From positions 1 to 57,795 of the forward strand of contig CALLLP010000002.1 of assembly GCA_938008165.1 (NCBI GenBank): a stretch of DNA of 57,795 bases, read 5' to 3'. Below, piece by piece: positions 1-8,121 of this stretch. A program made the position numbers and the translations under genes. Source of the stretch: an uncultured Neomegalonema sp. (lineage in GTDB: Bacteria > Pseudomonadota > Alphaproteobacteria > Rhodobacterales > Rhodobacteraceae). Below the pieces are notes generated by a model. That model did no database searches. It was not told the DNA's origin and saw only the letters and a program-made list of their open reading frames with translations. The first letter of the stretch is position 1, and every line of letters starts with the position of its first letter.

Positions 1-1319
1 GGCTTGAACAGCTTGGCCGCGCCCTCCTCCGCGAATTGGGTCAGCGCCTTATCCAGATGCTTGGCCTTCATCGGGTCGCCCGCGCGGCAGTTTTGCAGCA
101 ATTCGGGCGCAAAACTCGGAATGCCGGAGAAGCGCAGCGCCTCGCCCTCGGTCAGCGCGTCCCCGATGCGCAATTGACCGTGATTGGGGATGCCGATGAT
201 GTCGCCCGCCCAGGCATCCTCGGCCAGTTCGCGCTCGCTGGCGAGGAACAGGACGGGATTCGAGATCGCCATGGGCTTGCCGGAGCGAACATGGTGCATC
301 TTCATCCCGCGCGTGAATTTGCCGGAGGTCAGGCGCAGGAAGGCAACCCGGTCGCGGTGCTTGGGGTCCATATTCGCCTGCACCTTGAAGACGAAGCCGG
401 TCGCCTTTTTCTCCTGCGGCTCGACCATGCGCGTCGTGTCGCCCTTCAGCGCCTCGCGGGGCTGGGGCTGGGGCGCGAATTCGGCGAGACCGGCGAGCAA
501 TTCGGCGACCCCGAAGGAATTGATCGCCGAGCCAAACCAGATCGGCGTCATATGCCCTTCGCCAAAGCTCTGGCGGTCGAGGGCGGGCAGCAATTCGCGG
601 GCCATCTCGACCCCTTCGCGCAATTCCTCAAGCTGGCCTTCGGGCACATGGGAGGCCAGCGCCGGGTCGTCGAGGCCCTGCATCTCCAGCGTTTCGGCCT
701 TGCGGTTGCGATCGGCGCGATCCATCAGACCCAGACGGTCATGGAGCAAGTCATAGGTGCCGAGGAAATCGCGGCCCATGCCGATGGGCCAGCTTGCCGG
801 GGTGACGTCGATGGCCAGCTTTTCCTGCAACTCGTCGATGATCTCGAACGTGTCGCGCGCCTCGCGATCCATCTTGTTGACGAAGGTGAGGATCGGCAAA
901 TCGCGCATCCGGCAGACTTCGAAGAGTTTGAGCGTCTGCGGCTCGATCCCCTTGGCCGCATCGATCACCATCACGGCGGCATCGACGGCGGTGAGGGTGC
1001 GGTAGGTATCTTCCGAAAAATCCTCATGCCCCGGCGTATCGAGCAGGTTGAACCAGCAATCCCCCCATTCGAAGGTCATGGCCGAGGCGGAGACGGAGAT
1101 GCCGCGCTGTTGCTCCATCTTCAGAAAGTCGGAGGTGGCGCGCCGTTGTTCGCCTCGCGCCCGCACGGCCCCCGCAGTCTGGATCGCACCGCCATAGACA
1201 AGCAGTTTTTCAGTCAGCGTCGTCTTGCCCGCATCCGGGTGCGAGATGATCGCGAAGGTGCGGCGCCGCGCGATTTCGGGCGGCAGGGGCGCGCCGCTGT
1301 TATGGCCGATCTGGGTCAC
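1..1319 (-). CDS. prfC: Peptide chain release factor 3, 3' end missing
   Basis: Translational GTPase that recycles release factors RF1/RF2 from the ribosome after termination. Reading leftward from a GTG at 1319 gives about 439 codons without a stop up to the window edge; the family is about 530 aa, so the C-terminus lies outside. The G1 loop reads SHPDAGKTTLTE, G2 lies in the QQRGIS segment, G3 is DTPGHEDF and G4 is NKMD, all in the order of RF3/EF-G-like GTPases; the QQRGISVS and LTAVDAAVMVIDA segments fit RF3. The GTG start overlaps the TGA of the upstream 168-aa ORF (GTGA), so translation may be coupled. The GTG start is inferred from that overlap and from the conserved N-terminus that follows. 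Confident. Confidence 0.93.
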   Translation of the reverse strand, partial: MTQIGHNSGAPLPPEIARRRTFAIISHPDAGKTTLTEKLLVYGGAIQTAGAVRARGEQRRATSDFLKMEQQRGISVSASAMTFEWGDCWFNLLDTPGHEDFSEDTYRTLTAVDAAVMVIDAAKGIEPQTLKLFEVCRMRDLPILTFVNKMDREARDTFEIIDELQEKLAIDVTPASWPIGMGRDFLGTYDLLHDRLGLMDRADRNRKAETLEMQGLDDPALASHVPEGQLEELREGVEMARELLPALDRQSFGEGHMTPIWFGSAINSFGVAELLAGLAEFAPQPQPREALKGDTTRMVEPQEKKATGFVFKVQANMDPKHRDRVAFLRLTSGKFTRGMKMHHVRSGKPMAISNPVLFLASERELAEDAWAGDIIGIPNHGQLRIGDALTEGEALRFSGIPSFAPELLQNCRAGDPMKAKHLDKALTQFAEEGAAKLFK

Positions 1320-1822
1320 GTCTTTTTCCTGAGTTTTTGCTCGAATATGCAATCGAGTATATGGTCGCGGCTTGTTCGCCGATCACCGGAATACAGTTCC
1401 GCATGCATCGGCAGGACGATTTCATTATGCACTTTGATGAAATAGCCGGAGATCACCTTGGCCGCTAAATCCGCCGAAATCGCCTTTTCCTGACAGGCCA
1501 CGGCCAAAGTCGTACCGAAAGACTTGATCAGCCTTCGATGCACATCGATCTCGACGGCCGATGACACATCTGCGAGAAAATCAGCACGCCATGTCTGCGC
1601 GAATCTGCGGCCTTTCTGGCGTCTATATGTGGTCAGGTGATGCAAGGCGTCGCGCATGTCTTTGGAGTCGAACCGATCCCTGAGGGACTGAAATATGGTG
1701 AATTCCGCCATTTTTTCCTGATGCCGGGATTGTCGATAGATCAGGCCCGCCGCCATGGCGGCAAAGACATTCGACAAGACCGCGATGACGAGCGCGATGA
1801 TCTGTACCGTGCTTTCTTCCAT
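1316..1822 (-). CDS. Small membrane-anchored protein of unknown function
   Basis: An unrecognised 168-aa protein. It begins with a hydrophobic segment (about residues 5-28, IIALVIAVLSNVFAAMAAGLIY) and continues as a basic, mostly helical soluble part with no cysteine cluster or catalytic motif that I recognise. It therefore looks like a one-helix membrane anchor with a cytoplasmic domain. The frame stays open upstream to an ATG at 1867, but the first 15 codons of that version look like leader sequence, so ATG 1822 is preferred; neither start has a good ribosome binding site. Its stop overlaps the prfC start by the GTGA arrangement, which argues that it is translated and in one transcript with prfC. 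Confidence 0.62.
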   Translation of the reverse strand: MEESTVQIIALVIAVLSNVFAAMAAGLIYRQSRHQEKMAEFTIFQSLRDRFDSKDMRDALHHLTTYRRQKGRRFAQTWRADFLADVSSAVEIDVHRRLIKSFGTTLAVACQEKAISADLAAKVISGYFIKVHNEIVLPMHAELYSGDRRTSRDHILDCIFEQKLRKKT

Positions 1823-2143
1823 CGTCGTTACAGTTCTGTCATTTGCAAGAGGTCCGGGGTGGCCCATGACGGTGCACCAATCCAGCCGCCTCTGTCACGA
1901 GAGAGAGCAACCGCCTGACCGGGGTGATACCATATGGCAAGCGGATACGGCATGGCGCGGCGAACATCAAACACTCGTTTCCCCCCCATAGGCCCAGCAT
2001 AGCGCCGAGGAGGGCGGTGACGGCCCATGCGGTCCTGCGAGTGAAATCCGCCGAACGGGCGCGCGGAATCCGGCGGCGGCGTCTGTCGCTATTCACCCCG
2101 ATCCCATGGAAAATCCCGTTCCACGCTTTACCTGTGTGGAAGG
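1823..2143. other. Divergent intergenic region
   Basis: About 320 bases between the leftward membrane protein/prfC pair and the rightward sigma factor. Several short frames are open here on both strands, but none has a recognisable product or a convincing ribosome binding site. The region should hold the promoters for both directions; I could not identify a convincing -35/-10 pair or a self-recognised ECF promoter. Confidence 0.4.
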
Positions 2144-2713
2144 ATGATGCCGGAGAAACGGGAGCCTATGTCCGCCGAACGCGAAATCGACGATCTGCTC
2201 AAAACGACGGCCAAGGGGGACCGGGCCGCCTTTCGCCTGCTCTATGATCGCGTATCGCCAAAGCTGTTTGGAATCGCTCTCAAGATTTGCCGCGACCGGG
2301 CCTTGGCCGAGGATGTGCTGCAAGAAGTCTTTACCGATATCTGGCGCAATGCCCGCCGCTTCGATCCCAAACGGGGCGAGGCGGGGGCATGGCTTGCGGT
2401 GATCGCCCGCAACCGCTCGGTGGAGGCCCTGCGCAGGCAGGGGCGCGGAATCATGGGCAGGGCGACGGGCAACGATGTGGAGATGGCCCACGCCGCCGAT
2501 CCCAGCGCCCCCATCGATGGCGGGATCGATACCCTTACCCTGATCGATTGCCTCAACCGCCTCGATCAACGGCAACGGGAATTGATTCTGCGGGCCTATT
2601 ACCGGGGTGAATCCCGCGAGGAGCTGTCGCGCAGCATCGATACGCCGGTCAATACGGTGAAAACCTGGCTTCGGCGCGGTCTGATTGCGCTGAAAACATG
2701 TCTGGACGAATGA
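2144..2713 (+). CDS. ECF-type sigma-70 factor
   Basis: Extracytoplasmic-function sigma factor of 189 aa (181 aa from the ATG at 2168). Region 2 is seen in AFRLLYDRVSPKLFGIALKIC and the following DVLQEVFTDIW segment, which binds core polymerase and the -10 element; region 4 is a helix-turn-helix (LILRAYYRGESREELS ... NTVKTWLRRGL) near the C-terminus for the -35 element. No long non-conserved region separates them, as in ECF factors. The next gene, one base after its stop, is a RskA-like anti-sigma factor, which is the usual partner of SigK-like ECF factors. The start at 2144 follows a GGAAGG sequence; the ATG at 2168 follows a GGGAG that is close. The inducing signal cannot be read from sequence. 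Confidence 0.9.
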   Translation: MMPEKREPMSAEREIDDLLKTTAKGDRAAFRLLYDRVSPKLFGIALKICRDRALAEDVLQEVFTDIWRNARRFDPKRGEAGAWLAVIARNRSVEALRRQGRGIMGRATGNDVEMAHAADPSAPIDGGIDTLTLIDCLNRLDQRQRELILRAYYRGESREELSRSIDTPVNTVKTWLRRGLIALKTCLDE

Positions 2714-2714
2714 G

Positions 2715-3368
2715 ATGATGGGCAAGGAACGGGATCTCGACGCCGCCGAACGCGCCTTGGGCACCCTGCCCCGAAAAGGCGAGAACGCGCGGGGGCGCCA
2801 TCTGCGAGAACAATGGGAGCTGCGCCTCGCCGCATTGCTGCGCCCGATCGAGCCGGTCACGCCGCCGCCGGGCATGTTCAGCCGCATTTCCGAGCGTCTC
2901 GCCCATGACCATACGCGGCAGATGCTGCACAAATCCCGGCGCAGCGCCCGCCGATGGCAAGGCTTTTCGATGTTGTCCGGTCTGGCGATTGCGTGGATAT
3001 GCGCTTTTTTACTGATGCCGATCCTGTCGTCACCCGAAGCGCCGGAGCGCTATGTCGCCGTGGTCACGTCGGACGACACAGGTGCGCCGGGCATGGTGGT
3101 CGAGATCGATCCGGGCCGCGGCCTCGCAACGGTTATCCCCGTCGGAATCGACCCGCCGGAGGGCAAGGCGTTCCAGATGTGGCATCTGCCCGCCGGAGCC
3201 AGCGCGCCGGTCTCCATCGGTCTTTTGCCCAAATCGCCCGTCTCGCGCCGGAATATCACGGCAGCAGCGGGCGACATCTTTGCGATCAGCGTGGAACCGT
3301 CAGGCGGCTCGCCCACCGGCCAGCCGACGGATGCCCGCTATCACGGACAAGCTGTGCAGGTTGAGTGA
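2715..3368 (+). CDS. RskA-like transmembrane anti-sigma factor
   Basis: Membrane anti-sigma factor of 217 aa, expected to hold the sigma factor encoded just upstream (one-base gap, same operon). The cytoplasmic N-terminus (residues 1-75) is charged and helical and should bind the sigma factor; no HxxxCxxC zinc motif is present. One membrane segment follows at about residues 85-105 (SMLSGLAIAWICAFLLMPIL). The periplasmic part has the RskA C-terminal pattern, including EGKAFQMWHLPAG and a late ISVEPSGGSPTGQPT segment. Release probably goes through regulated proteolysis, as known for the family; this is inference. Convergent with bamE. Confidence 0.87.
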   Translation: MMGKERDLDAAERALGTLPRKGENARGRHLREQWELRLAALLRPIEPVTPPPGMFSRISERLAHDHTRQMLHKSRRSARRWQGFSMLSGLAIAWICAFLLMPILSSPEAPERYVAVVTSDDTGAPGMVVEIDPGRGLATVIPVGIDPPEGKAFQMWHLPAGASAPVSIGLLPKSPVSRRNITAAAGDIFAISVEPSGGSPTGQPTDARYHGQAVQVE

Positions 3369-3375
3369 TACCCGA

Positions 3376-3425
3376 CCCCGGATCATAGGGTCCGGGGCCT
3401 GTTTATGCGGTCACAGGCCCCGGAC
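3376..3425. terminator. Hairpins between convergent genes, REP-like palindrome
   Basis: Between the end of the anti-sigma gene (3368) and the end of bamE (3439). A 13-bp perfect stem pairs 3390-3402 with 3413-3425 (GTCCGGGGCCTGT with its complement, 10-base loop). A competing smaller stem pairs CCCCGGA (3376-3382) with TCCGGGG (3391-3397). There is no long T run, so this may act as a bidirectional terminator-like structure or be a dispersed palindrome; a closely similar CCCCGGA...TCCGGGGCCT unit lies at 54557-54580. Confidence 0.5.
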
Positions 3426-3438
3426 ACCGAAGCGGTGA

Positions 3439-3933
3439 TCAGAACGGTGAGTCGTTGCCCAGAATCTGATCCGGCGTGAACTTGCCGATATTACCCAACA
3501 GCTGTTGCAGGAAAGTCAGGCGCTTGCCGCGCGTCGGGGTCGTGTTCGTCACCAGATCGACGATCTGCCCATCTTCAAGGGCATAGCGGTCAACCGACTG
3601 AACGACACCATCGGCATCGAAGGCGAGAACCATGACTTTTTGTTCGGTCGGCGTGGGCGCAAGGAAGGCCCGCGTCACCGTCGAGCGGGAGATATAATAC
3701 CACTCGTCGTTTTCGAAGGCGGCGGTGGTGCTGGGTCGCCCGATCTTGCTGACCACATCCGCGCGGCTGTCCTCGCCAAGCTTGATGCGCTCGACATAGG
3801 TATCGGCGGGCACATAGCCATGGGTCTGACGAACCGGCTCGCAGGCACTAACAACGATTCCGGTCAGCAGCAAAACAGGCACGAGCGCCCGCGCAAGGCG
3901 GGGACGCTTGGGCATCGACTCGTAACGGGCCAT
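3439..3933 (-). CDS. bamE: Outer membrane protein assembly factor BamE
   Basis: Lipoprotein subunit of the BAM complex that inserts beta-barrel proteins into the outer membrane. 164 aa from ATG 3933. The N-terminus has basic residues, a hydrophobic stretch (ALVPVLLLTGIVV) and a lipobox VSAC, so it should be lipidated and sent to the outer membrane inner face. The SmpA/OmlA core is visible as GYVPADTYVERIKLGEDSRADV, then SKIGRPST and the WYYIS strand, followed by QKVMVLAFDADGVV. A longer frame reaches 3969, but the internal ATG puts the signal peptide in the normal place. Monocistronic, divergent from the DUF177 gene with only about 90 bases between starts. Confidence 0.92.
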   Translation of the reverse strand: MARYESMPKRPRLARALVPVLLLTGIVVSACEPVRQTHGYVPADTYVERIKLGEDSRADVVSKIGRPSTTAAFENDEWYYISRSTVTRAFLAPTPTEQKVMVLAFDADGVVQSVDRYALEDGQIVDLVTNTTPTRGKRLTFLQQLLGNIGKFTPDQILGNDSPF

Positions 3934-4024
3934 GCTGATACTCCTTTGGCGTATCGACGTTTTCCCCACTGGGCCTATCCTCTTGCGGGAAAGAGTTCAA
4001 GTATCCGCACCGAAAGGCGCCTTT

Positions 4025-4615
4025 ATGGCACGATTTGCCCAAAACGACACCGCCCTGACCCGCGAGGTTTCCCTCAAAGACCTGCGCGGCGCGACCCAGC
4101 ATTACGCAGGCACCGCATCGCCAGAGGAGCGGGGTGCCATCGCCGCCCGATTCGATCTTCCCGGCGTCGAGGCGCTTTCATGGGAGATCGACAGCACGCC
4201 TTGGCGCAGCGGCGTGCGCTTGTCGGGTCGCGTGCGGGCGCGCGTGGTGCAGGAATGCATCGTCACGCTCGATCCCGTCCCGGCGGAAATCGACGAGACA
4301 TTCGAACGGGGCTTTTTGCCCTTTGACGACCTGTATTCCGAGGACAGTCCCGGCTCGGAACATGAAATCGTGGCCGATGCCGATCTCGGCGATATTCCCG
4401 AATCCCTGACGGATCCGCTGGATATCGGCGATGTTGTGGCCGAGGAACTGGGCGTCGCCCTCGACCCCTATCCCCGCAAGGCGGGGCTGGACGAAGACCT
4501 CCGCTACACCGCCCAACCCGAAGGCATCGCGCCGCTGACAGAGGCCGATGTGAAGCCATTTGCGGGCCTCGCGGACCTCGCAAAACAGATGAAGATGCCA
4601 AAGAGCGACGATTGA
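4025..4615 (+). CDS. DUF177 (YceD-like) protein upstream of rpmF
   Basis: 196-aa member of the DUF177/YceD family, which in bacteria is nearly always encoded next to rpmF and is linked to 23S rRNA/large-subunit maturation. Family features seen: SWEIDSTPWRSGVRLSGRVRARVVQECIVTLDPVPAEI in the middle, then an acidic DLYSED/DADLGDI region and the conserved DIGDVVAEELGVALDPYPRK segment near residues 135-160. The ATG at 4025 was chosen because the conserved MARFAQ start follows there; the frame is open further up to 3932 through non-conserved sequence overlapping the bamE promoter. Biochemical role is known only loosely for the family. Confidence 0.85.
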   Translation: MARFAQNDTALTREVSLKDLRGATQHYAGTASPEERGAIAARFDLPGVEALSWEIDSTPWRSGVRLSGRVRARVVQECIVTLDPVPAEIDETFERGFLPFDDLYSEDSPGSEHEIVADADLGDIPESLTDPLDIGDVVAEELGVALDPYPRKAGLDEDLRYTAQPEGIAPLTEADVKPFAGLADLAKQMKMPKSDD

Positions 4616-4638
4616 CGCGAAAATAAGTTGTTTTCGCG
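4616..4638 (+). terminator. Hairpin between DUF177 gene and rpmF
   Basis: Right after the stop codon, CGCGAAAA (4616-4623) pairs with TTTTCGCG (4631-4638) around a 7-base loop. The arms are AT-rich at the top and there is no clean T tract after it, so it may be a weak terminator, an mRNA stability element or part of the rpmF leader. Low confidence in the role; the pairing itself is plain. Confidence 0.35.
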
Positions 4639-4716
4639 CGCTGGATCGCTATTTTCGCGCCCTCAATATGAGACCCATACCGCGCGCATCTGGTGCCCGG
4701 CCGGAAGGAAACCGAC

Positions 4717-4923
4717 ATGGCTGTCCCTAAGTCAAAGATCACGCGCTCCAAGCGCGGAATGCGCCGCTCGCACGATTCGCTGAAAGCGCCCGCTTATGCC
4801 GAATGTGCCAATTGCGGCGAGCTGAAGCGCCCCCATCACGTTTGCGCCTCCTGCGGTCATTATCGCGACCGTGAAGTCGTTGCACAGGTGGAACAGGATT
4901 ACGATGACGACGAGGCGGCATAG
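4717..4923 (+). CDS. rpmF: 50S ribosomal protein L32
   Basis: Small large-subunit ribosomal protein, 68 aa. The N-terminus [20 protein letters not shown] is the standard L32 sequence. The central CANC and later CASC pairs form the zinc-binding type of L32, not the cysteine-free paralogue. The tail is acidic (DYDDDEAA). ATG 4717 is chosen because the conserved MAVPKSK follows and GGAAGGAAA precedes it at a good distance; the frame opens earlier at 4693. It sits between the DUF177 gene and plsX, the common order in many bacteria. Confidence 0.97.
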   Translation: MAVPKSKITRSKRGMRRSHDSLKAPAYAECANCGELKRPHHVCASCGHYRDREVVAQVEQDYDDDEAA

Positions 4924-4990
4924 ACACCGCCTCTTTCGGTGTGCAAGATGAAGGTGATTACGGCCCGCTAGCGAGAAAGATACACCGGCG

Positions 4991-6046
4991 ATGGGCCATG
5001 CAATCACTCTCTCGATCGATGCTATGGGCGGGGATAACGCGCCCGACAGTGTGATCGACGGCATAGCGAAGCGCGCCAAGCGCGATCCCGATATCCGGTT
5101 TCTGCTTCACGGCGATACCGCCGCGATCGAGAAACGTCTGGCCAAGCGCAAAATTCTCGAAGGCCGGGTCGATATTCGCCACGCCGACGATGTCATCGAA
5201 ATGGATGCCAAACCCTCCGTTGCCGTGCGACGGGGGCGAAATTCCAGTTTGTGGCACGCTCTCGAATCAGTGCGCGATGGCGAAGCATCGGCCATGGTCT
5301 CCGCCGGAAATACCGGCGCGATGATGGCCATGGCCCTGTTTTGCCTGCGCCGGGCCAATGGGATCGACCGCCCGGCGATTGCCGCGCTCTGGCCGACGAA
5401 CGGCGCTCATGACCATTGCATCGTGCTCGATATGGGGGCCGATGTGCGCGCCGATGCCGCCGATCTCGCCAAATATGCGGTCATGGGATCGGAATATGCC
5501 CGAATCGCTCTGGGGGCCGATAAACCCCGCGTTGCGGTCCTCAATGTCGGCACCGAGGAAAACAAGGGCCGCCCCGAGGTCAAGGAGGCCGCCGAATCAC
5601 TGCGCGACATGGCGGAGCGCCCGGATTGTGCCTTTCAATTCACCGGCTTCATCGAAGCGAATGCCATCCCGACCGGCCAAGCCGATGTGATCGTCACCGA
5701 TGGATTCACCGGCAATGTCGCGCTGAAGGCGGCCGAAGGCACCGCGCGCTTTGTCGGCGATCACCTGCGCGGAGCGTTTGAGCATCACTGGAGCAGCCGA
5801 ATCGCTGCGCTGTTCGCCGTGGCCTCGCTGCGCCGTCTCAAGCGCCGGATCGATCCGCGCCGGGTGAATGGCGGCGTGTTTCTTGGGCTGGACGGATTGG
5901 CCGTCAAAAGCCACGGGTCGGCGGATGCGACCGGTTTTTCGGCGGCGGTGGAACTGGCGGCGACCATGTCCCGCGCCGATGTTATCAAGCGAATCGCCGC
6001 ACAGCTTGACATGCCTCACAGGACAACACCGGAATCGGGCGAATGA
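4991..6046 (+). CDS. plsX: Phosphate acyltransferase PlsX
   Basis: Peripheral membrane enzyme that converts acyl-ACP to acyl-phosphate, the donor used by PlsY in phospholipid synthesis. 351 aa, normal length. Family signatures: N-terminal [25 protein letters not shown] in the first third, RPAIAALWP, and [19 protein letters not shown] in the second half. Its last four bases overlap the fabH start (ATGA at 6043-6046), so the two are translationally coupled. A short hairpin (ACACCG/CGGTGT, 4924-4942) lies in the leader after rpmF. Confidence 0.97.
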   Translation: MGHAITLSIDAMGGDNAPDSVIDGIAKRAKRDPDIRFLLHGDTAAIEKRLAKRKILEGRVDIRHADDVIEMDAKPSVAVRRGRNSSLWHALESVRDGEASAMVSAGNTGAMMAMALFCLRRANGIDRPAIAALWPTNGAHDHCIVLDMGADVRADAADLAKYAVMGSEYARIALGADKPRVAVLNVGTEENKGRPEVKEAAESLRDMAERPDCAFQFTGFIEANAIPTGQADVIVTDGFTGNVALKAAEGTARFVGDHLRGAFEHHWSSRIAALFAVASLRRLKRRIDPRRVNGGVFLGLDGLAVKSHGSADATGFSAAVELAATMSRADVIKRIAAQLDMPHRTTPESGE

Positions 6047-7020
6047 GTGGTATACGCGCAGTCCCAGCCGGAATCGGCTCCTATCTGCCCGAGCGGGTTC
6101 TCACGAATGACGATCTGGCAAAGACCGTCGACACCACCCATGAATGGATCGTCGAACGCACCGGCATTCACCGCCGTCACATCGCCGCCCAAGGCGAAAC
6201 GACCGCCGATCTCGCCTTTCATGCGGTCGAGCGGGCCCTCGCGGCGGCGGGGATGACAGTGGACGAGATCGATATGATCGTCGTCGCCACGGCAACTCCC
6301 GACCAGACATTTCCCTCGACCGCCACGCGGATACAGCACCGAATCGGGATGGCCCATGGATTCGCCTTCGACGTGCAAGCGGTTTGCTCAGGATTTCTCT
6401 ATGCCCTGACGGTTGCCACGCAGTTCATCGAGACAGGCAAGGCGCGGGCGGCCATCGTCATCGGGGCGGAAACCTTCTCGCGAATCCTCGACTGGACCGA
6501 CCGTGCGACCTGCGTTCTGTTTGGCGATGGGGCCGGAGCATTGATTCTCAAGGGTGAAACCGGCACTGGCCGCAATACCGACCGGGGCGTTCTGAGCACC
6601 GAATTACGCTCCGACGGAGCGCATAACGCGTCGCTCTATGTCGATGGTGGCCCCTCGACGACCGGCATCGCGGGGCATCTGCGGATGAATGGGCGCGAAG
6701 TCTTCAAACACGCCGTCCGCAATCTGGCCGAAATCGGCGAGGCGGCCCTGACGACAGCAGGCTTGACGCCATCGGATGTCCGCTGGGTTGTCCCACATCA
6801 GGCCAATGCGCGCATTATTTCTAGCACGGCCCAGAAAATCGGGGTCGAAATGGACCGCGTGATTGTCACGGTACAAGACCATGCGAACACCTCCGCCGCT
6901 TCGATTCCGCTCGCTCTGGACGTTGCCGTCCGCGACGGTCGCATCCGCACCGGAGACCTTTTGTTGCTTGAGGCAATGGGCGGCGGATTCACCTGGGGAG
7001 GGGCTGCCGTCCGATGGTAA
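6043..7020 (+). CDS. fabH: 3-oxoacyl-ACP synthase III
   Basis: Starts fatty acid synthesis by condensing acetyl-CoA with malonyl-ACP. 325 aa. The catalytic triad is seen: Cys in [10 protein letters not shown], His in VPHQANARI, and Asn in [11 protein letters not shown]. The N-terminal [18 protein letters not shown] and the C-terminal [19 protein letters not shown] are typical of FabH. ATGA overlap with plsX. The product supplies the acyl-ACP pool on which PlsX also draws, and IHF follows downstream, as is common in alphaproteobacteria. Confidence 0.97.
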   Translation: MSGIRAVPAGIGSYLPERVLTNDDLAKTVDTTHEWIVERTGIHRRHIAAQGETTADLAFHAVERALAAAGMTVDEIDMIVVATATPDQTFPSTATRIQHRIGMAHGFAFDVQAVCSGFLYALTVATQFIETGKARAAIVIGAETFSRILDWTDRATCVLFGDGAGALILKGETGTGRNTDRGVLSTELRSDGAHNASLYVDGGPSTTGIAGHLRMNGREVFKHAVRNLAEIGEAALTTAGLTPSDVRWVVPHQANARIISSTAQKIGVEMDRVIVTVQDHANTSAASIPLALDVAVRDGRIRTGDLLLLEAMGGGFTWGGAAVRW

Positions 7021-7084
7021 GGCAGAACTGTGGCAAGGACGCATATCCCGCCCGCTAAGGCGTTTGACTAAGCACCTTTGTATA

Positions 7085-7113
7085 TTGACTCTTTTAACCG
7101 ATTCACGAATAGT
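7085..7113 (+). promoter_or_regulatory. Putative sigma-70 promoter for ihfA
   Basis: In the AT-rich gap between fabH and ihfA, TTGACT at 7085-7090 and AATAGT at 7108-7113 are separated by 17 bases, a fair match to a housekeeping -35/-10 pair. It would give ihfA its own transcript apart from plsX-fabH. Seen by eye only. Confidence 0.42.
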
Positions 7114-7146
7114 TTAAATATAAGAAACGGGGGAGCGGGTGTCGCA

Positions 7147-7455
7147 ATGACGTCAAAAACAATAACGCGCGCTGATCTCAGCGAAGCAGTCTACCGCGAG
7201 CTTGGGCTATCCCGGAACGAATCCGCACAGATGGTCGAGTCGGTTCTCGACCACATCTCCGACGTATTGACCAAAGGCGAGAAAGTTAAAATTTCTTCTT
7301 TTGGCACATTCAGCGTGCGGGAGAAGAAGGGACGGATCGGACGCAATCCGAAGACGGGCGAGGAAGCACCGATTCACCCAAGACGGGTTCTCGTGTTCCG
7401 CCCCTCGCATGTCCTGAAAGACAAAATCAACGGCGACGAGATGATTGCCGGGTAA
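7147..7455 (+). CDS. ihfA: Integration host factor subunit alpha
   Basis: DNA-bending nucleoid protein, partner of IhfB, 102 aa. HU/IHF fold: N-terminal helices [18 protein letters not shown], then [27 protein letters not shown], with the DNA-intercalating proline arm (GRNPKTGE). The alpha rather than beta subunit is indicated by the KTITRADL start and length, and by the neighbours fabH and MerR. The ATG at 7147 is chosen over upstream codons because the family N-terminus begins there and GGGGGAGCGGG precedes it. Confidence 0.95.
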   Translation: MTSKTITRADLSEAVYRELGLSRNESAQMVESVLDHISDVLTKGEKVKISSFGTFSVREKKGRIGRNPKTGEEAPIHPRRVLVFRPSHVLKDKINGDEMIAG

Positions 7456-7521
7456 AAGGTGTTGGCGGTGGGGGCCGCCGACTTGGATTGAAACGGGGCA
7501 ACGGGCGGCTGGAGCGACTGA

Positions 7522-7971
7522 ATGACGAAATCCGAAAAAGCGTTTCGCACGATTAGCGAGGTCTCAAAGGAACTGGATGTTCCTGCCCATGTGCTGCGCT
7601 TTTGGGAAACCAAGTTTCCGCAGGTAAAGCCGATGAAGCGTGGCGGTGGCCGACGCTATTATCGCCCCGAAGACGTTTCGCTTCTGCGCGGCGTCCGCGA
7701 AATGCTGCATGTAGACGGCTTTTCGATCAAGGGCGTGCAAAAAGCGCTCAAGGAGCAAGGCGTCAAAGCGATTGCCGAACGATCCGAAGGCGTGCCCGTC
7801 ACAACCCTCGCACAGCAGGAAATTCCCGTTCAGGCCGCGACGACCGCTGCCGAACGTGCGGATGGCAGCATCCCGATGACGACCGCCGATCGCAAGGCGC
7901 TGCGAAAGGCACTCGAAGCCCTTCTCACTTTGCGCGAATCATTGCTCGAAAACGGGCTGAAAGCTGCGTGA
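7522..7971 (+). CDS. MerR family transcriptional regulator
   Basis: 149-aa regulator with the N-terminal MerR winged helix: [19 protein letters not shown] is the helix-turn-helix and [18 protein letters not shown] the second part, followed by [14 protein letters not shown], the start of the dimerisation helix. No cysteine metal site or ligand-binding domain follows; the C-terminal 60 residues are low complexity and Ala-rich. MerR proteins of this sort sit directly after ihfA in many alphaproteobacteria; their targets are unknown to me. Confidence 0.88.
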   Translation: MTKSEKAFRTISEVSKELDVPAHVLRFWETKFPQVKPMKRGGGRRYYRPEDVSLLRGVREMLHVDGFSIKGVQKALKEQGVKAIAERSEGVPVTTLAQQEIPVQAATTAAERADGSIPMTTADRKALRKALEALLTLRESLLENGLKAA

Positions 7972-8015
7972 AGGGATTGCGCTCGCGACGCGCGGGCGCT
8001 ATGACACGCGCTAGT

Positions 8016-8092
8016 CGGGCTATAGCGCAGCTTGGTAGCGCGTTCGTCTGGGGGACGAAAGGTCGTAGGTTCGAATCCTGCTAGCCCGACCA
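8016..8092 (+). tRNA. tRNA-Pro (anticodon GGG)
   Basis: A 77-base cloverleaf: acceptor arm CGGGCTA (8016-8022) pairs with TAGCCCG (8082-8088); D arm GCGC/GCGC; anticodon stem TTCGT/ACGAA enclosing loop CTGGGGG, so the anticodon is GGG; T arm GTAGG/CCTGC with loop TTCGAAT. The CCA end is encoded (8090-8092). The gene lies between merR and dcd, both rightward. Confidence 0.96.
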
Positions 8093-8121
8093 TTATTTTT
8101 CCACCGCATAGCGGGTCTCTT

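Noticed and set aside
36..1445. Long open frame on the plus strand opposite prfC
   Set aside because: It is the complement of a clear RF3 gene; the product is His/Gly/Arg-rich shadow sequence with no domain.
1924..2247. 107-codon plus-strand frame in front of the sigma factor
   Set aside because: Basic, low-complexity product overlapping the sigma gene in another frame, without ribosome binding site.
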